Assembly: GCA_029876055.1 (NCBI GenBank)
Contig: CM056878.1
Span: 2,976,001 to 3,040,000, forward strand
DNA: 64,000 bases
Source: Madurella fahalii
Taxonomy: Eukaryota > Ascomycota > Sordariomycetes > Sordariales
Direction of reading: 5' to 3'
A program made the translations under genes and the position numbers. Below the pieces are notes generated by a model that saw nothing but the letters and a program-made list of their open reading frames with translations, had not been told where the DNA came from and made no database searches. Every line of letters starts with the position of its first letter. Within the stretch, counting starts at the first letter, position 1. This document shows positions 10,393-22,180 of the stretch, piece by piece.

Positions 10393-13300
10393 GTAACTGA
10401 GTGAGTAGGTGTGGGTGAAGGAATGGAAGCAAAAGCATCATGGATTAAGGAGGAGGTGGCGTAACGAGTTGGACAGGACCAGCGGCTGAGAGAAAAGGGG
10501 GGGGGATATAGGGTCTCAAAATCATAGTAAAAAAGAAAAAAGGTTCCAAAATAGCTAGAGAGTGAATAATTCGTCTTTTAAATTTTCTTTCCCCCCCCCC
10601 CCCCTTTTATTGAGGAATTCGGAAGTACATCTGCAAAACAAGGATGGTTTGGCGGCTGGCGTAGCCGGGTTTGGCGCATAATGATGTACAGTACATTGGT
10701 CGAAGAACGCAAACTCAAATGCACGGGGATGAAAACGTATCTACGTGAAATAACGAAGCAGTTTTGCCTTGGCTCAACTTCATTGCTGGCTGGTCAGGGG
10801 CAGGGGGAGGGTTGCAATTATCCTCCGCACATCCATCAAGGTGTCCTGCTTCCCTGGATCATTTTGTTAACCTCACCGCTCCCCCCTGCCGTTGTTGATA
10901 TTATTATTGTTGTTGTTGTTCCTTTCGCCCCGCTCTCCAGGTTGGGGCTTACGGGCAATACGTCGGCTGGAGGGTATCAGCAGAAAGTCAAAGGCAAGTA
11001 GTGGTGGAGGATAACCAATAGCGAATAGCTGGGCCGAGCGGCGGTCCAGAATCAGGCCAGGCGTGAGCAACCTCGTGACTGACCCGTCCTGTCGTGTATC
11101 CCCATCGTTCACACATGCCAGCTTTCGGAATGACGGCTATGAGAGAGTCTGGGGGGTGGGTATGGGATGTATGGATGTACCATGTATGTACATGCAGGAT
11201 TCTGGCGTACACTAAGCGAACCCCGATCGCTGGCCGCTGAGCCCAACAGGCGGAAGGGGAAAAGGGGGAACGGGAACGGGAAAGGCAAAAAGAAAGGGCC
11301 GGGGTTGGGTGGGTGTGTTGCCATGAGCTTGGACGCTGACACCTGAGATGGTGTGTAATTACACCAGATGGTTGTTGGTGTGTAGGTCGCTTTCCTTTCC
11401 CACCCTTCTTTTCGGCGCTCGTTTGGCGGTACTCCGTTTCCCTTGTCGGTTAGAATGAGGGGGTCCTTACTCGAGCGAGGGAAGGGATTGCCGCGGTGAT
11501 GCCTGAGATGGCGTATGTGGGCGTGCGGCTCAGAGAGGATTTCCGGGACAGGGGCTGGGGAAACACAAGAACATTGCAGGAGAGGACCGGGATGGAACGT
11601 AATGGGCTTTGCTTGATGGGCGAGTTTACGGGACTGGGGTCTCTGATTTCCTACTACACCGAGGAGAACGCTTTTACAACGCCCGTAGTCGGCGTTGGTA
11701 ATCCTGTCAATAGAGTCCAGCGTGTCCTACCATCGTAGAGCGACTGTACCCAAGTGGTGCGGGGGGTCTGGATGGCCTGTGCTACCATGTTGATATGGCA
11801 AGGATGTTGGTGCTGATCTGACGCTGACGGTTCCGTGGGCTTTGTTGACGATATCTCCGAGCAATCAGCTCACTTTCTGTCCCTGGCTCTTTGTGTAACC
11901 CACTCTGGGTACTCTTTCCTTCGGCCATCATTTCCTGTGCGATATACCCCACCACCGCAGCTTACCAGAAACAGGGCGGAGGTTCCAACGCGAAGCTGTG
12001 CGACGTGGATTGATATTATTGCCGTATTTACACGGCATGCGCTGCTGACTGCATCGCAAGGGTGGGCCTGGGTTCGGCTTCGGGATTCAGACCCATAGAG
12101 AGATATGCAGGAGCAAAGGAGGAAGCAACAGCATAAGGGCGGAGAGGAGCGGAAAGAGACCTGGAGGTCTCGAATTCTGCGGTACTGTACTCTACATCCA
12201 TTCACAGCCGTTTTTGGAAGAGCACGCGAGGGATCATTGGGCCGGGCAGAGCAAGGCCAATGTCAGCTTCAAGATGACGCCTGAGGTCCCTGCCGGCCAT
12301 AATGGTGACCACGATGACGGGCCGGCTGATAACAGAGAGTGATTATCTTCTCCGAACCGCCGAGATGACCGCCGCGCCATTCGAACTACGCTAGAGGGCG
12401 CCGGCATGGAACCGAATTGCTCGGACTTGGACATGCTGGGTGCCAACCCGTCGCGGCGCGAGAGGGAAAGATCCGACGGACCACAACTATCCTCACCAAG
12501 GGGTGGAAGCAGCTGGCCTGCTGACGCCATGTTGGTTCTGCCCAGCATAAGTGCTGCGAGGCGTGTCGAGCAGCGGCACAGCGCTGGCACCAAGATAAAG
12601 CCGAAATGATAAGAGATGACGGGGTGGTGACATCGCCGGTTGGAGAGGAAAACTGTATGGGTTCCCCAGGAAGCATGGGTAAGCTAGGCAATTTAACACA
12701 CCATAACTCTCGCAGATGGTAATTGGGATGTGAGCCTGGGCTCCCGAGAAGCGATATACCGGTTAGAACCGCAGTATTGCTGAGCGTGGCGTGCTGTAAA
12801 TCGGTTTTTGCCGCGCATGACGGACCATCCTACGAAGCAGCTCTCCCGGAAGAATGAAACAAAAGCTTCGGAGGTTGCGGCGTGGTGCTCGGCATCAGAG
12901 ACCCAGGTGGCTAAGTGTAGATACGGTAGTTTGCTCTCTGGTGTTGAGGTGCTCAGCCAGGGGCAGGGGTCCTCTGGTCCACGTCCCGTCGAGCTGGTAA
13001 ACGCCCACCTGAGTCAACCGGGAGCCGGTCGGTCGACGGGCCGGAGAGGGAGGCTGGGAAGAGCTCCTGCCTGTGGTGCATGCACGGCCGGTCAGAAGAG
13101 GCTAGGACGGACGTTCGAGGTGGCCAAAAGGAATCTGCTGTGTAACGCCAACCTTCAGGCGGAATGACAACGTACACGACCAGGATACCAATCAATCCCG
13201 GTCGCAGGCTTGTCAAAATCCGGGGGCGGGACGCTGTACACTAATATCTCTTCGGCACCTCAATAGCTAGGACGTTGAGCGCGGCGGACCGCTCGTCAAG

Positions 13301-16300
13301 GATGGTCTGTTGCCGAACACCTTGCGACCAAGAAGCAGACCCTTATCCCTGGATCGTCAGAGAGCAGTGTGGCTTGCCCGCTTGCCGAGACGAAACGCAT
13401 TACACGTACCCACTGTGATTATACACTAGGCCCAGCCCAGGACGGGCGTGAGGACAGGGGTGGAAGCCGACCGAAAGTGAAGCGGGGCACAACCGTGGGA
13501 TTTTTATCTTGCACGCACTGGTTGCGCAGCGCGATGATCGTAATGATGGCAATGATCGCAAGTGCCATGCTGCGAGATACCGCAGTTCGGTTCGAGAGAT
13601 GCTGCAAGACCTCGAGTGCATCGTCTTGCCAAAATTCAATGTGGACATCGGCTCTCTCTCTACCGTAGGCTTGGCGCAGTGCGGGCAGGCAAGGGCCGGC
13701 CCGACAACCTGGTACCGTCATCGGGACAAGCTGTGAGAAGTGAGAGACCTAGGCGACGGGGGCGACGGGGGCGACGGGGGCGACGCCGAAGCAGGCCAAA
13801 CGCTCGCCCCGCGGTCGCAGATCCTGGCCGGACTCTAGATTATTTTGGGCGATGCCCGCCAGGTACGCAACGTCGCTCTATGCACCTCGGCGCAGGTTCC
13901 CCTCCTGGGCCCAGGGTAGGACCCTGTCACAATTTTCGAGATTCTATTAGTCGCCGTCGAATCAGTTGTTGAAATGCGAAGGAAACCGCGGCGATGGGAG
14001 GCCGACAAGCCCAGAACTGGAGCCTAGAATGCCTCAGTTGCGGCAAGAGGGAGCTAGCTCGGTACGGGCCAGTACAGTACAAACCCAGTAAGTTACTGGG
14101 ATCTCCGTAAATGGAAGGGACCAAACGAAAAAAAAAGAAAAAAGACGGACCCTTTATCGCGCCTTCAACCCCGTCTCTGACCGGCAACTCCATGGCCCGG
14201 GCCTGGGCAGGCCAAATCTGGCGTTTCTGCCCGAGACACCACTTCGGCCATGTTTTCTGGCAAGTTCCATGGCTCAAGTAAGCTCCCCAACCCCATTGGC
14301 AGCTCTAAATGATTGCTTCTTCGGACGGCACCTGAGACCAGCGGTTGTGCATGCCCGCAGTCGCACACTATACGTACAGCAGACAGCGGATTCGTGTCAA
14401 TAGGTTCAAATTATTTGTTACTACCTGGATGTGCAATATTGGGCAAACTCGTGAGATTGCTAAGGGCAGCAATACGCCTGCTCGGATTAGGCTCGCAATT
14501 CCATACTAACCTCTCCGGGTACTGTACCTGGGTGAGCTTCACCAATTTCGGCTGGGCTGTCATTTCCTGTCCGCGGTCCCAAGTGCATCGCATAGGAGCC
14601 CAACAGGCCGGCAAAAGCCCTGTTGGCTCCAAAAGATGCTCGAACCATATATCCGTCTGTGGCCCGACATTGGATTTCCCTTTCGATCTGGCTGCTTCCC
14701 CGTTTGCTTTGTACGCTGCAACATGGCAGCAATCGGGGAAGAGCCGCGCGTCTGCTTCTGCAGCAAGGGGTGATCAATAGCCCCAGTCTCCGGAGCGGGG
14801 CGGGTGTGCAGGTTTGGTGACCAGGGAGGGAATTGGGCAATACTGTGTAGGCCAGATGTGATGTGAGGCCCGGACAGGGCATGCCCGATGGCTGGAGGGA
14901 TCGCCGACTACTACTTGTCTGTCTGTCTGGGCCATGTTGGACTGAGCAGCCGACTCCCTCCACCCCCTCCTCGAACGAACACGACCTCGGATAGGAGGAA
15001 TATTCCGTACACGATGCGGTCGGGATAACCATCTGATTACAGCAAACTAACTAGGTTGACACTGGAGTGCGGAAAGAAGAAAGTTTGAATGGGTTGCTTT
15101 TATGCTTGTCTCAATTTTCTCGTCTGGGGCCCCCCGTTCTGCCTTCCCACAGCAAGCATTCCAGGGCGGGCGGGGGCGCGGGCTGGGTTGTTTGAATGTA
15201 TGCCAGAGCACATTGGGTAAAGTCTATCTGTGTTTCCACCAAAACGGAAACGAGCAACAGGGTCTGCGGGGATCTGCCAATGCTTGCTACCAAGACAGCC
15301 TGAATCTAGATCTCCGATTCTGCCCCCAGCAGGCACGATTGCCCCAGGTACTGTATGTACATGCAGTCCGGCGGCACTCAAGAACTTTCCTGGCACATCA
15401 CAGCGCCCACGCCACCGAAGAACAAGCAGCAAACACGACATGTTCCGTTGGCCACGGGCTCGCTATGAGACACTGCTCCTGCCTGGCCACTTCGCCATAA
15501 AACGGCATTGCCGGAATCATCATGGTATCGGCTTCCAAGAGTTGTGCGAACCGGGCCCTCGTACTATGCAGTGCCCTGCTCCCTCGGGGCTCCTGGCAGC
15601 GCGTCGTCGACTGGCAAATCAAGAGCGAGAGCAATATCTACGCACGTAGCTACTCGATGCTACAGTTCTATGATTGAAACGCACGAATGGCGGTCAGTGG
15701 ACACCACACGAGGGTTAGGCAATAATAACTGCCTTGATCAACATGATTTAACCCGAGTTGTGAGCAGGCGAGGGACCAAGTTTAATCAAAGAGGTTCCCC
15801 CAGAGGCGCAAGACGCGCACAAAAAGTGGAGTCCGTTGCACCAAGCCATCCATTCCAGAGCTCGAGTTTGGCCTTGGACAAGGATCCCATTCCGCGTTAT
15901 GCAGGCTGTGATTTTTGTATTAGTATTCTGATGATGGTGGTTTCTTTTGTTCGTAATTGTCGCGCCAAAAGTGCAGAATCTCGCCGAGGGGAGATGCGGA
16001 ACCTGCAAGTCGTTCACCAATGGGTGGACGCCTCTTCGTCTCCCCAGTGCTATTCGCCCATCTCGGGAACGTCAGTGTAGCATTCGTGCTGAGCAGCTTG
16101 AGCGCCGTCGTCTGCGCACTCTTGTTCGCCCAGGATCACGTCGACGCCTCGCCTACCTATGTAGTTCCCTAGCTCGCTTCCGCGGGTGGAGACAGCTGGG
16201 AGACAGGGCGGATCAAAAGAGGCGCTTGACGAGACGGCGTCGCCCAGCCGCCGATGGTCCACCATGCTTTTGCAACACATTGCATGGAAAGTAAGGTACT

Positions 16301-17794
16301 AAAGTACCCAGGCTATATGTGTACAACCAGGGCAGCGCAGGCAGACTTAGTGCCGGCTCTGTCACCAAGAACGGAATGCGTCGTAGTGGTGTGCCGTGGC
16401 ATTGCACCGGGCGCTGTGATGCTGCGTTCACTTCGCTGGCAACCCTGTCCGTTACCTTTACTGAGACACGCCAAACGGTCGCTTGAGCACCCAAATACAA
16501 ATCCCTACTTGCGGCTGCCATATCATCACAGTGCGATTTAACCAGCTAGTGGGTTTGTCGACCAGCAGGGGGAAGGAGGCACCCATGGGTGGCGCTCTCC
16601 TTCTGTGTATCCCCCAACGCTTCAGCGTTGCGCAGATTGGACAACCTTTTCGGCCTTGCGCTGCCTCGAGATCCGGATGCCCATGTTTCCACTCCTGCCT
16701 TGCCTTCTCTGAAGCGTAACCCAATCACCTGGAAATCTGTATATGTTGGTTCGGTCTCGTCGTTCAGCTGCCCAGCTTTTCTCCCGCCATGGGACTCAAC
16801 CTTGCTCTCTTCTCGCCCTCACCACACCATTCCCAAATCCACACAGAAGACTGCTGCTGCTGCTGCTGCCGCCCGCTATCTCTGATCACGGACAGCCTGA
16901 TCGGCGTACCCAGTCGACTCTAACACCACCTCCACGGCCAGGGCAGGCCGCTGTCCCCGCCCGCCTAGGATCTCTTTCCTCAACCAGCCGAACACCTGCC
17001 ATCTCCTGGCCTCGGCACTCCCATTCCATCTCGGTGGGATCCTTGCGCCCAAGGACCCTTGCCATTGAGCCAGCGGCCTGGAAGGGTCCCGGTACTTTGG
17101 CTCCTTCAAAGGTAGGGGGCGCCCTCCACCAGACCGTCGGCACCAACGCACACGTCCTCCTCCCACCTGCCAAGTCAGAAGACAGCTGTGGAGATTATGC
17201 CAAAGATAGCCCGCCGTAGACTGGTCAGTGCTCCGCCCCCGAGGGCCTTATGGCCAAACAGAGGCAACTGACGGCAACGATCTTTCCTCTCAGGTCCATT
17301 CCAAATCTGCTATCTGTATAAGTGTTTCGGGACCGTGATCACGCTGCCTCCGCCCTCGCAAGAAGCCGCCAAAATTTCTGCTGTCCTCCAAGCTGTGCGC
17401 CCCCGAAATCCGTCAGCCGTTCCCCGGGATTTTGGGAACCGTGCGGGCTGTGTGGCCTTGACTACACCCGCCCAAGCTTGGCTTTCGTCCTTGTATGGTC
17501 GTCAGGCGACGCTTGGTGGTCAGCCTTTGATAAACACCCTTCAATCTCCAAGGCCAACCCCACGCGAACCCCCTTCCCCCCCCCCCGGTGGTCCCAGCTA
17601 CCTAGATCCACCAACCCGACTTAGTTTCCGCAACTTACCGCAACCGGGACTTATATCTGCACCTCACCCAGCCGCGCCTACCCCAGTCAGCATCTGGGGG
17701 CACACGCACCTGCGTTCTTCCCTCGACGAGGTACTCCCGCTCGCCTTAGACGCCGGCACTTGTTGAACTTGCGAGCCTGCGGTCAGCCAAAGTC
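10393..17794. other. 7.4-kb region without a recognisable gene
   Basis: I read both strands and recognised no protein family, tRNA, 5S rRNA or transposon. Many short open frames exist but show no conserved text and no consistent exon structure. Contents: a C-run at about 10591-10604; a GTT/ATT-rich stretch at about 10894-10920; four perfect GTACAGTAC/GTACTGTAC palindromes (10686, 12182, 14072, 14519); an identical 15-mer at 11183 and 15352; three copies of GGGGGCGAC near 13757-13785; six CTG/GCTs at about 16851-16870. The last ~1 kb is pyrimidine-rich and is probably promoter and leader of the following gene. Unannotated non-coding RNA remains possible. Confidence 0.55.
10686..14527. repeat. 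cluster of 9-bp palindromes GTACAGTAC/GTACTGTAC
   Basis: Perfect copies at 10686-10694, 12182-12190, 14072-14080 and 14519-14527, with a near match at 15348-15356. Another perfect copy lies at 47324-47332. Function unknown; possible protein-binding site or dispersed short repeat. Confidence 0.5.
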
Positions 17795-19927
17795 ATGGTC
17801 AACATTTTGGGTGCTACTGGTCACCGCTCCTCGTACTCGGGGCAGCAGTGGGATGGATACAGGCCTGCCACGGAGCAGGTTCCGGATGACGGCAGCCTTC
17901 TGGTGGCGGAACCCGCAAGAGATTCTCCTCCCTCAGTAGGCAACACCAACCTGGTCTGGCCGTCTGGTCTTCTTTGACGTTTCCGATAACTAACCGTGAC
18001 CCAGACTGTTGCGAGGGCATTACGTGAACAGTGTCATATCGACTACGAGAATTTTTTCCTCGCTGTGTCCCTGAAGAACGGCCAGGTTGTCTACTTCTCG
18101 GGCCCCCAACCCCTCGCAGAGGACGAGATTCGCAGCATGTTTCGGAGGGATAAGTTTCTCCAGTATCAGCGTGAGACAGTCCCAAATAAGCCTCGAGGGC
18201 CCGCCAAATCTCCATTGGACGTAGCCACTGACTCTAATCTAGGGGACAACAGCTACCACATGGAGACGCCTCAATCAGGTCATTATGCCGACAACCGGTC
18301 AAACCGGGGGACAGCCCACTTCGAGAACCGCTCGTCAGCGACCTCGAGACGCAGGAGACGGCAGGGAGGCAGTGCGTTGAGGCGGGAACTGGATGACGAC
18401 GTACCCCCCGTTGTCACTCCGCCAAAGCGGCCCCTCAGAATCGGAGACTCGAAAGCAGTGTGGGACTTTTACGACCACCGCTTCAGGTGCATCCAGCAGA
18501 CGACTTGTAAACATATTGGAAAAGCATTTGTCAAGGCGATAGCGCCGAGGAAGCAGGCCACCCACCCTTACACCAAGGGCGATGCCACGGCCCCAGGTTG
18601 GTGGCCGAAGCCTTGGGGCCCGGGTGAGAAGGACAAGGTCCGCCATGTCGAACCAGATCACCAATTGAAGCCAGGTAGGTGCCCGGTCCTTAGGACATTC
18701 ACTAGGGTCCTGCTAACTAAGGAACAGAGCGCGTCCATCTGCTAGTCCACATCCTGAAGTTGGTCGTCGAGCCTCACGAGAAGCAACATCCAGACATCCA
18801 GAAAGTGGACGTCAACGTGGCTAAACTGGAGTGTATCACGATGGAACAGCTCTCGACATGGTTTGCGGACAGAAACACAAACAACGCGCGGAAAAAACCA
18901 ATCCTGCAGGAGATCTTCAAGGTCGCTAAGATGGAAGAGAAGTACAAGAGGAACGAAATAGGTAGGTTGGCTGCTCCCTGTCCACTTTTTTGCACTCTCT
19001 GGCATGGGCTAACCAACTCCCGCAGATGCCAACACCCAAGTCTATGTCATGGCTGATGACATGGTGCAAGACTACTCTCCATCTGACGTGGAAGACGACG
19101 ACTGCGGCGCCGGCGCCGGCGCCGGCGACGGCTTCACCTCCCGCTTGAAGGACGAGAGGGAGCGGCCTGGTTCCGCTTCCGACGCTTCCTCCCGCGTATC
19201 ACCCGTTAATTCTACGATCCCACATCCTATGCTGCCGTCACCAAGCAACGGTCACGGCCTGAACCCCAATGTTCATACCGCATCTTTCATAAGCCCCTTG
19301 TCAATCCGCGATAACCAGTACAGCCCGGCCGCTATCATGTCGGCAGAACAGTATACATACGCCGAAGGTGGGAATATGACTGCTGGCGGGCAAGCACCAT
19401 TACAAGCCCATACGGCCGCGTTGCAAATGCAAGACATACTTTCCAGCCCGCACGAGAACGGCCGCCGGTCATCCCTCCTCAGCACACCCCTTAGCACGCC
19501 CTCCGAGTTCACCAGTCTTTCCCCCCCGGCAATGTACCCAACCAACATCGGTTGGCAATCACAGCAGCATCAGAGTTCATCAACCGCCTCGGGAACCTCA
19601 CCGCTGTACGCTGTGGGTACTCAGGCAGCGCACCACCACCAAGTGTCTCTGCCTCTTCCCCCTCTACAGCAGCAGGAGCAACAGTATGGCAGCTCAGGCT
19701 TTGACGGATTGTCCCACCACCATCACGACCTGTTTCGAAGCAGCGGAGTGCCACAGAATCCGGCGGTTGTGCAGGGCGGCGGGCACCAAGGGTACGGGGG
19801 TTATTATTCACAACACCAACAGCATGGTGGACAGCTTCTACCCAGTGTGAACGGGGGGATCAAGGCCGAACCCGCACTTGGCTCAACTCGAACGGACGAC
19901 AGCAGGGATGTTGATATGGCATACTGA
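17795..19927 (+). CDS. DUF2841 / YDR124W-like helical-bundle protein, putative regulator
   Basis: Four exons (17795-17935, 18005-18674, 18728-18961, 19026-19927) give 648 aa. The N-terminal block (residues about 48-100) has REQCHIDYENFFLAVSL and RSMFRRDKFLQYQ. The core (about 198-348) runs from AVWDFYDHRFRCIQQTTCK through PYTKG, VRHVEPDHQLKPERVHLLVHIL to EEKYKRNEID, matching the domain I know as DUF2841, named after yeast YDR124W and a protein of the Aspergillus fumigatus subtelomeric hrmA-associated cluster. Between the blocks is a basic Arg-rich segment (SRRRRRQ). The C-terminal 300 residues are Ser/Gln/His-rich and disordered. A nuclear regulatory role is my inference; no DNA-binding fold is visible. 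All three introns have good GT-AG ends. The start is the first ATG upstream of the family block. Confidence 0.82.
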
Positions 19928-22140
19928 TCAGACCGATAAAACAGACGCGTTGCTCGTGGGTGAGGAAACCGCGTTTCTTTCCCGTTCTCTCTTTTGATCT
20001 TGTTCTTTTCTACTTTTTGGCCTTTTCTTGTTTGTCAGTGAGTTCTTCGTCGCCTGATCATCGCGTCTGGGACGGCAAAGTAGCCTTGCTCAAAGCAACC
20101 AGGGGGGAAGGCAAAGACAAAAGTAATATACCCATGGGCCTTGTTCTTTCACCACAAGCGGTGGTTCCGTTTGAGACTGGGAGCGATTAGAGATTTGGGG
20201 TTGGCGGGCGACTGATTCCGGTTGGCTAGTTGATATTGTTGGGGTTTCCGTCTGCGTTTCTGTTGCTTTGTATTGCTCCCTCTGTCTCACCTGTTTTTGA
20301 TGCTCTTCCATCTTTCTGCTGGTGTGTCTCTCGGACGGATCGTCGTGGAACGCAGCCATCGCTGTCGGCCCTGTCAGTATCTTTCCACTACTTTCTCTAC
20401 TTTCATACACGCAGGCCTCTTGTGTTGCCATGTCAGGTGAATGGCTTTTGGAAAGAAGATTAATGATGGGAGATTGACAAATCTAAGCAAGTCGATCGTT
20501 TCCTTTAGATTCTGGTGTCTCGGCCTGTTCGCTATCTCGAATCACGCAGTTATGAGTCTGGTTTTCTTTTCCCCGCCACTTGAACCATCGTGCGCCTTTC
20601 TCATTTCATCCTTCTGCCCAACATTACCATTACCCAAAACGATCATTCAAACACACTTTATTCTGTCTGGGAGTGGTTCTCCCAAAATTGATATCCGAAT
20701 TTCCCATTGCGCATATATGCAAGGATCTAACAACGCTAAAACACACACACACACACATATTTGCAGTCGGTCAGGCAACAGTGGGACTGCATTATATACT
20801 CTTGAGAGTCTAGGTATTACCCGGGGATTTGAACAAGTTTGATTGCTACAACATAGTTCAGGGAGGCCTACCCAAGGGAAAAATGAGGTGGCGAAAGTGG
20901 ACCTGTATCTTTCTCTCCTTCTATTCTGTGGTGGCCTCTAGTAGTAGTAACTAGAACACTTTAACGTAGCTTAGCTTAGTTTAGCTTTGAATCAGTGAGC
21001 GTTACGTAGTTCTATTAGTGCGTTGTGGTATGGAAATGTTGATTTATTTGTCGCAGCTGACTTACCAAAGAAATGAGAAAAATACAAAAAAAGGGGGGGG
21101 CACGGGCTTGGCGGATTACCTGAAGTGTATCCCCACTGGCCGTTTCTGGGTGCTAGGTACAGCCATTGTGGCCTTAGCTCCCGCCACGGTTACGTACATG
21201 CTCAGATAGTGTACGTGGGTGTACGTGGGTAAAGGAGAACGATGCAGGCGGGGCTGAGGTGTGTTTGTCACGGAGATAGTCTGCTGACCATAGGTCAGTT
21301 CTGCCTGCAGAAGTGTTTCGAGGGTAACAGAAAATCGTGTTTGCCTGTACTCAGTTTCGGGGTTGACTTCTCTTTTGGGATTTGTGGGGAGGGAGAAGGG
21401 GGGGGGAGGCCGAGGGGGGTTGAAGGTGGTGTCAAGCAAAGATTCGCTCTCGCTTTTGTTGTCCACCGTTTCTCTCACCCGCGTCTTGTGTGCTAGTAGC
21501 ACGGCCCAAAGGTGCCACAACCGGGCAGCAGCCAGAGGTTTTTCGGCCCGAAGATAGAGTGCCCTTCACACTGGTGAGTCTGTACCTGGCCAGCCCCTTT
21601 CGGGCCCGAGCTATGTCCCCTAGTAGACGGTCGGCTGCTGTGGGAGCGGAGGGAGAACCGACACGTAGATATCGGCAAGTATGCCCTTTTCGGCGTTTGC
21701 TGTGGTTTCTACTGTAAGTTGCTAAGCTCCATTTGCAGGTGGCGCACACACGCCGAGCTTTGGGAACCCAGAGAGGGAAATGTTTCGAGGTGTGCTGTAG
21801 GGGACTGCTAATGGATCATACATATGTTGTGTAAGCCGGGCTCGTCACGGCGGTCTCGGCCCCAAGCCCCACATACTCGTTAACTGTATCTCTTCGCATC
21901 TCAGGGTCGGAGCAAAAATAATGCCAGAGCAAACTTCCCATTTAATCAATCTGTACTAGCAGTTTCTTGCGTTTATATACTTCCTGAAAATGTCCCTAGT
22001 GTAGCAAGTATAAAAGTGAGTGAGTGAGTGAGTGGGTGGGTGAGTGAGTGTGTGTATGTGTGTGTGTGTGTGTGTGTGTTGGTCTGCTAGCAACTGTCAA
22101 CTGAATCCCGCGTCTCTTTCAATGTACTAGTTCGGTTCAG
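19928..22140. other. intergenic, 3' side of DUF2841 gene
   Basis: T-rich DNA after the stop codon, probably 3' UTR at first. No gene recognised. Holds a CA run at about 20744-20757, a duplicated GTGTACGTGG at about 21209-21229, and a GTGA/TG microsatellite at the right end. Confidence 0.5.
22016..22080. repeat. GTGA/TG microsatellite
   Basis: About five to six GTGA units, then GTGG and GTGA variants, passing into an almost pure TG run of over ten units. Confidence 0.9.
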
Positions 22141-22180
22141 CCTTGCAAACCAGAATGCAATGCATGTCTCTTGCATATGT

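Noticed and set aside
12234..16294. Many 60-190 codon frames in the gene-poor region
   Set aside because: Both strands and all frames give similar lengths, most start at GTG/TTG, and none shows motifs or splice-consistent extensions.
20820..20850. GTTCAAATC-like tRNA T-loop on the minus strand
   Set aside because: Flanking bases do not pair into a T-stem, and no cloverleaf is visible.
20931..20989. TTAG-rich sequence resembling telomere repeats
   Set aside because: Irregular, short, and not TTAGGG.
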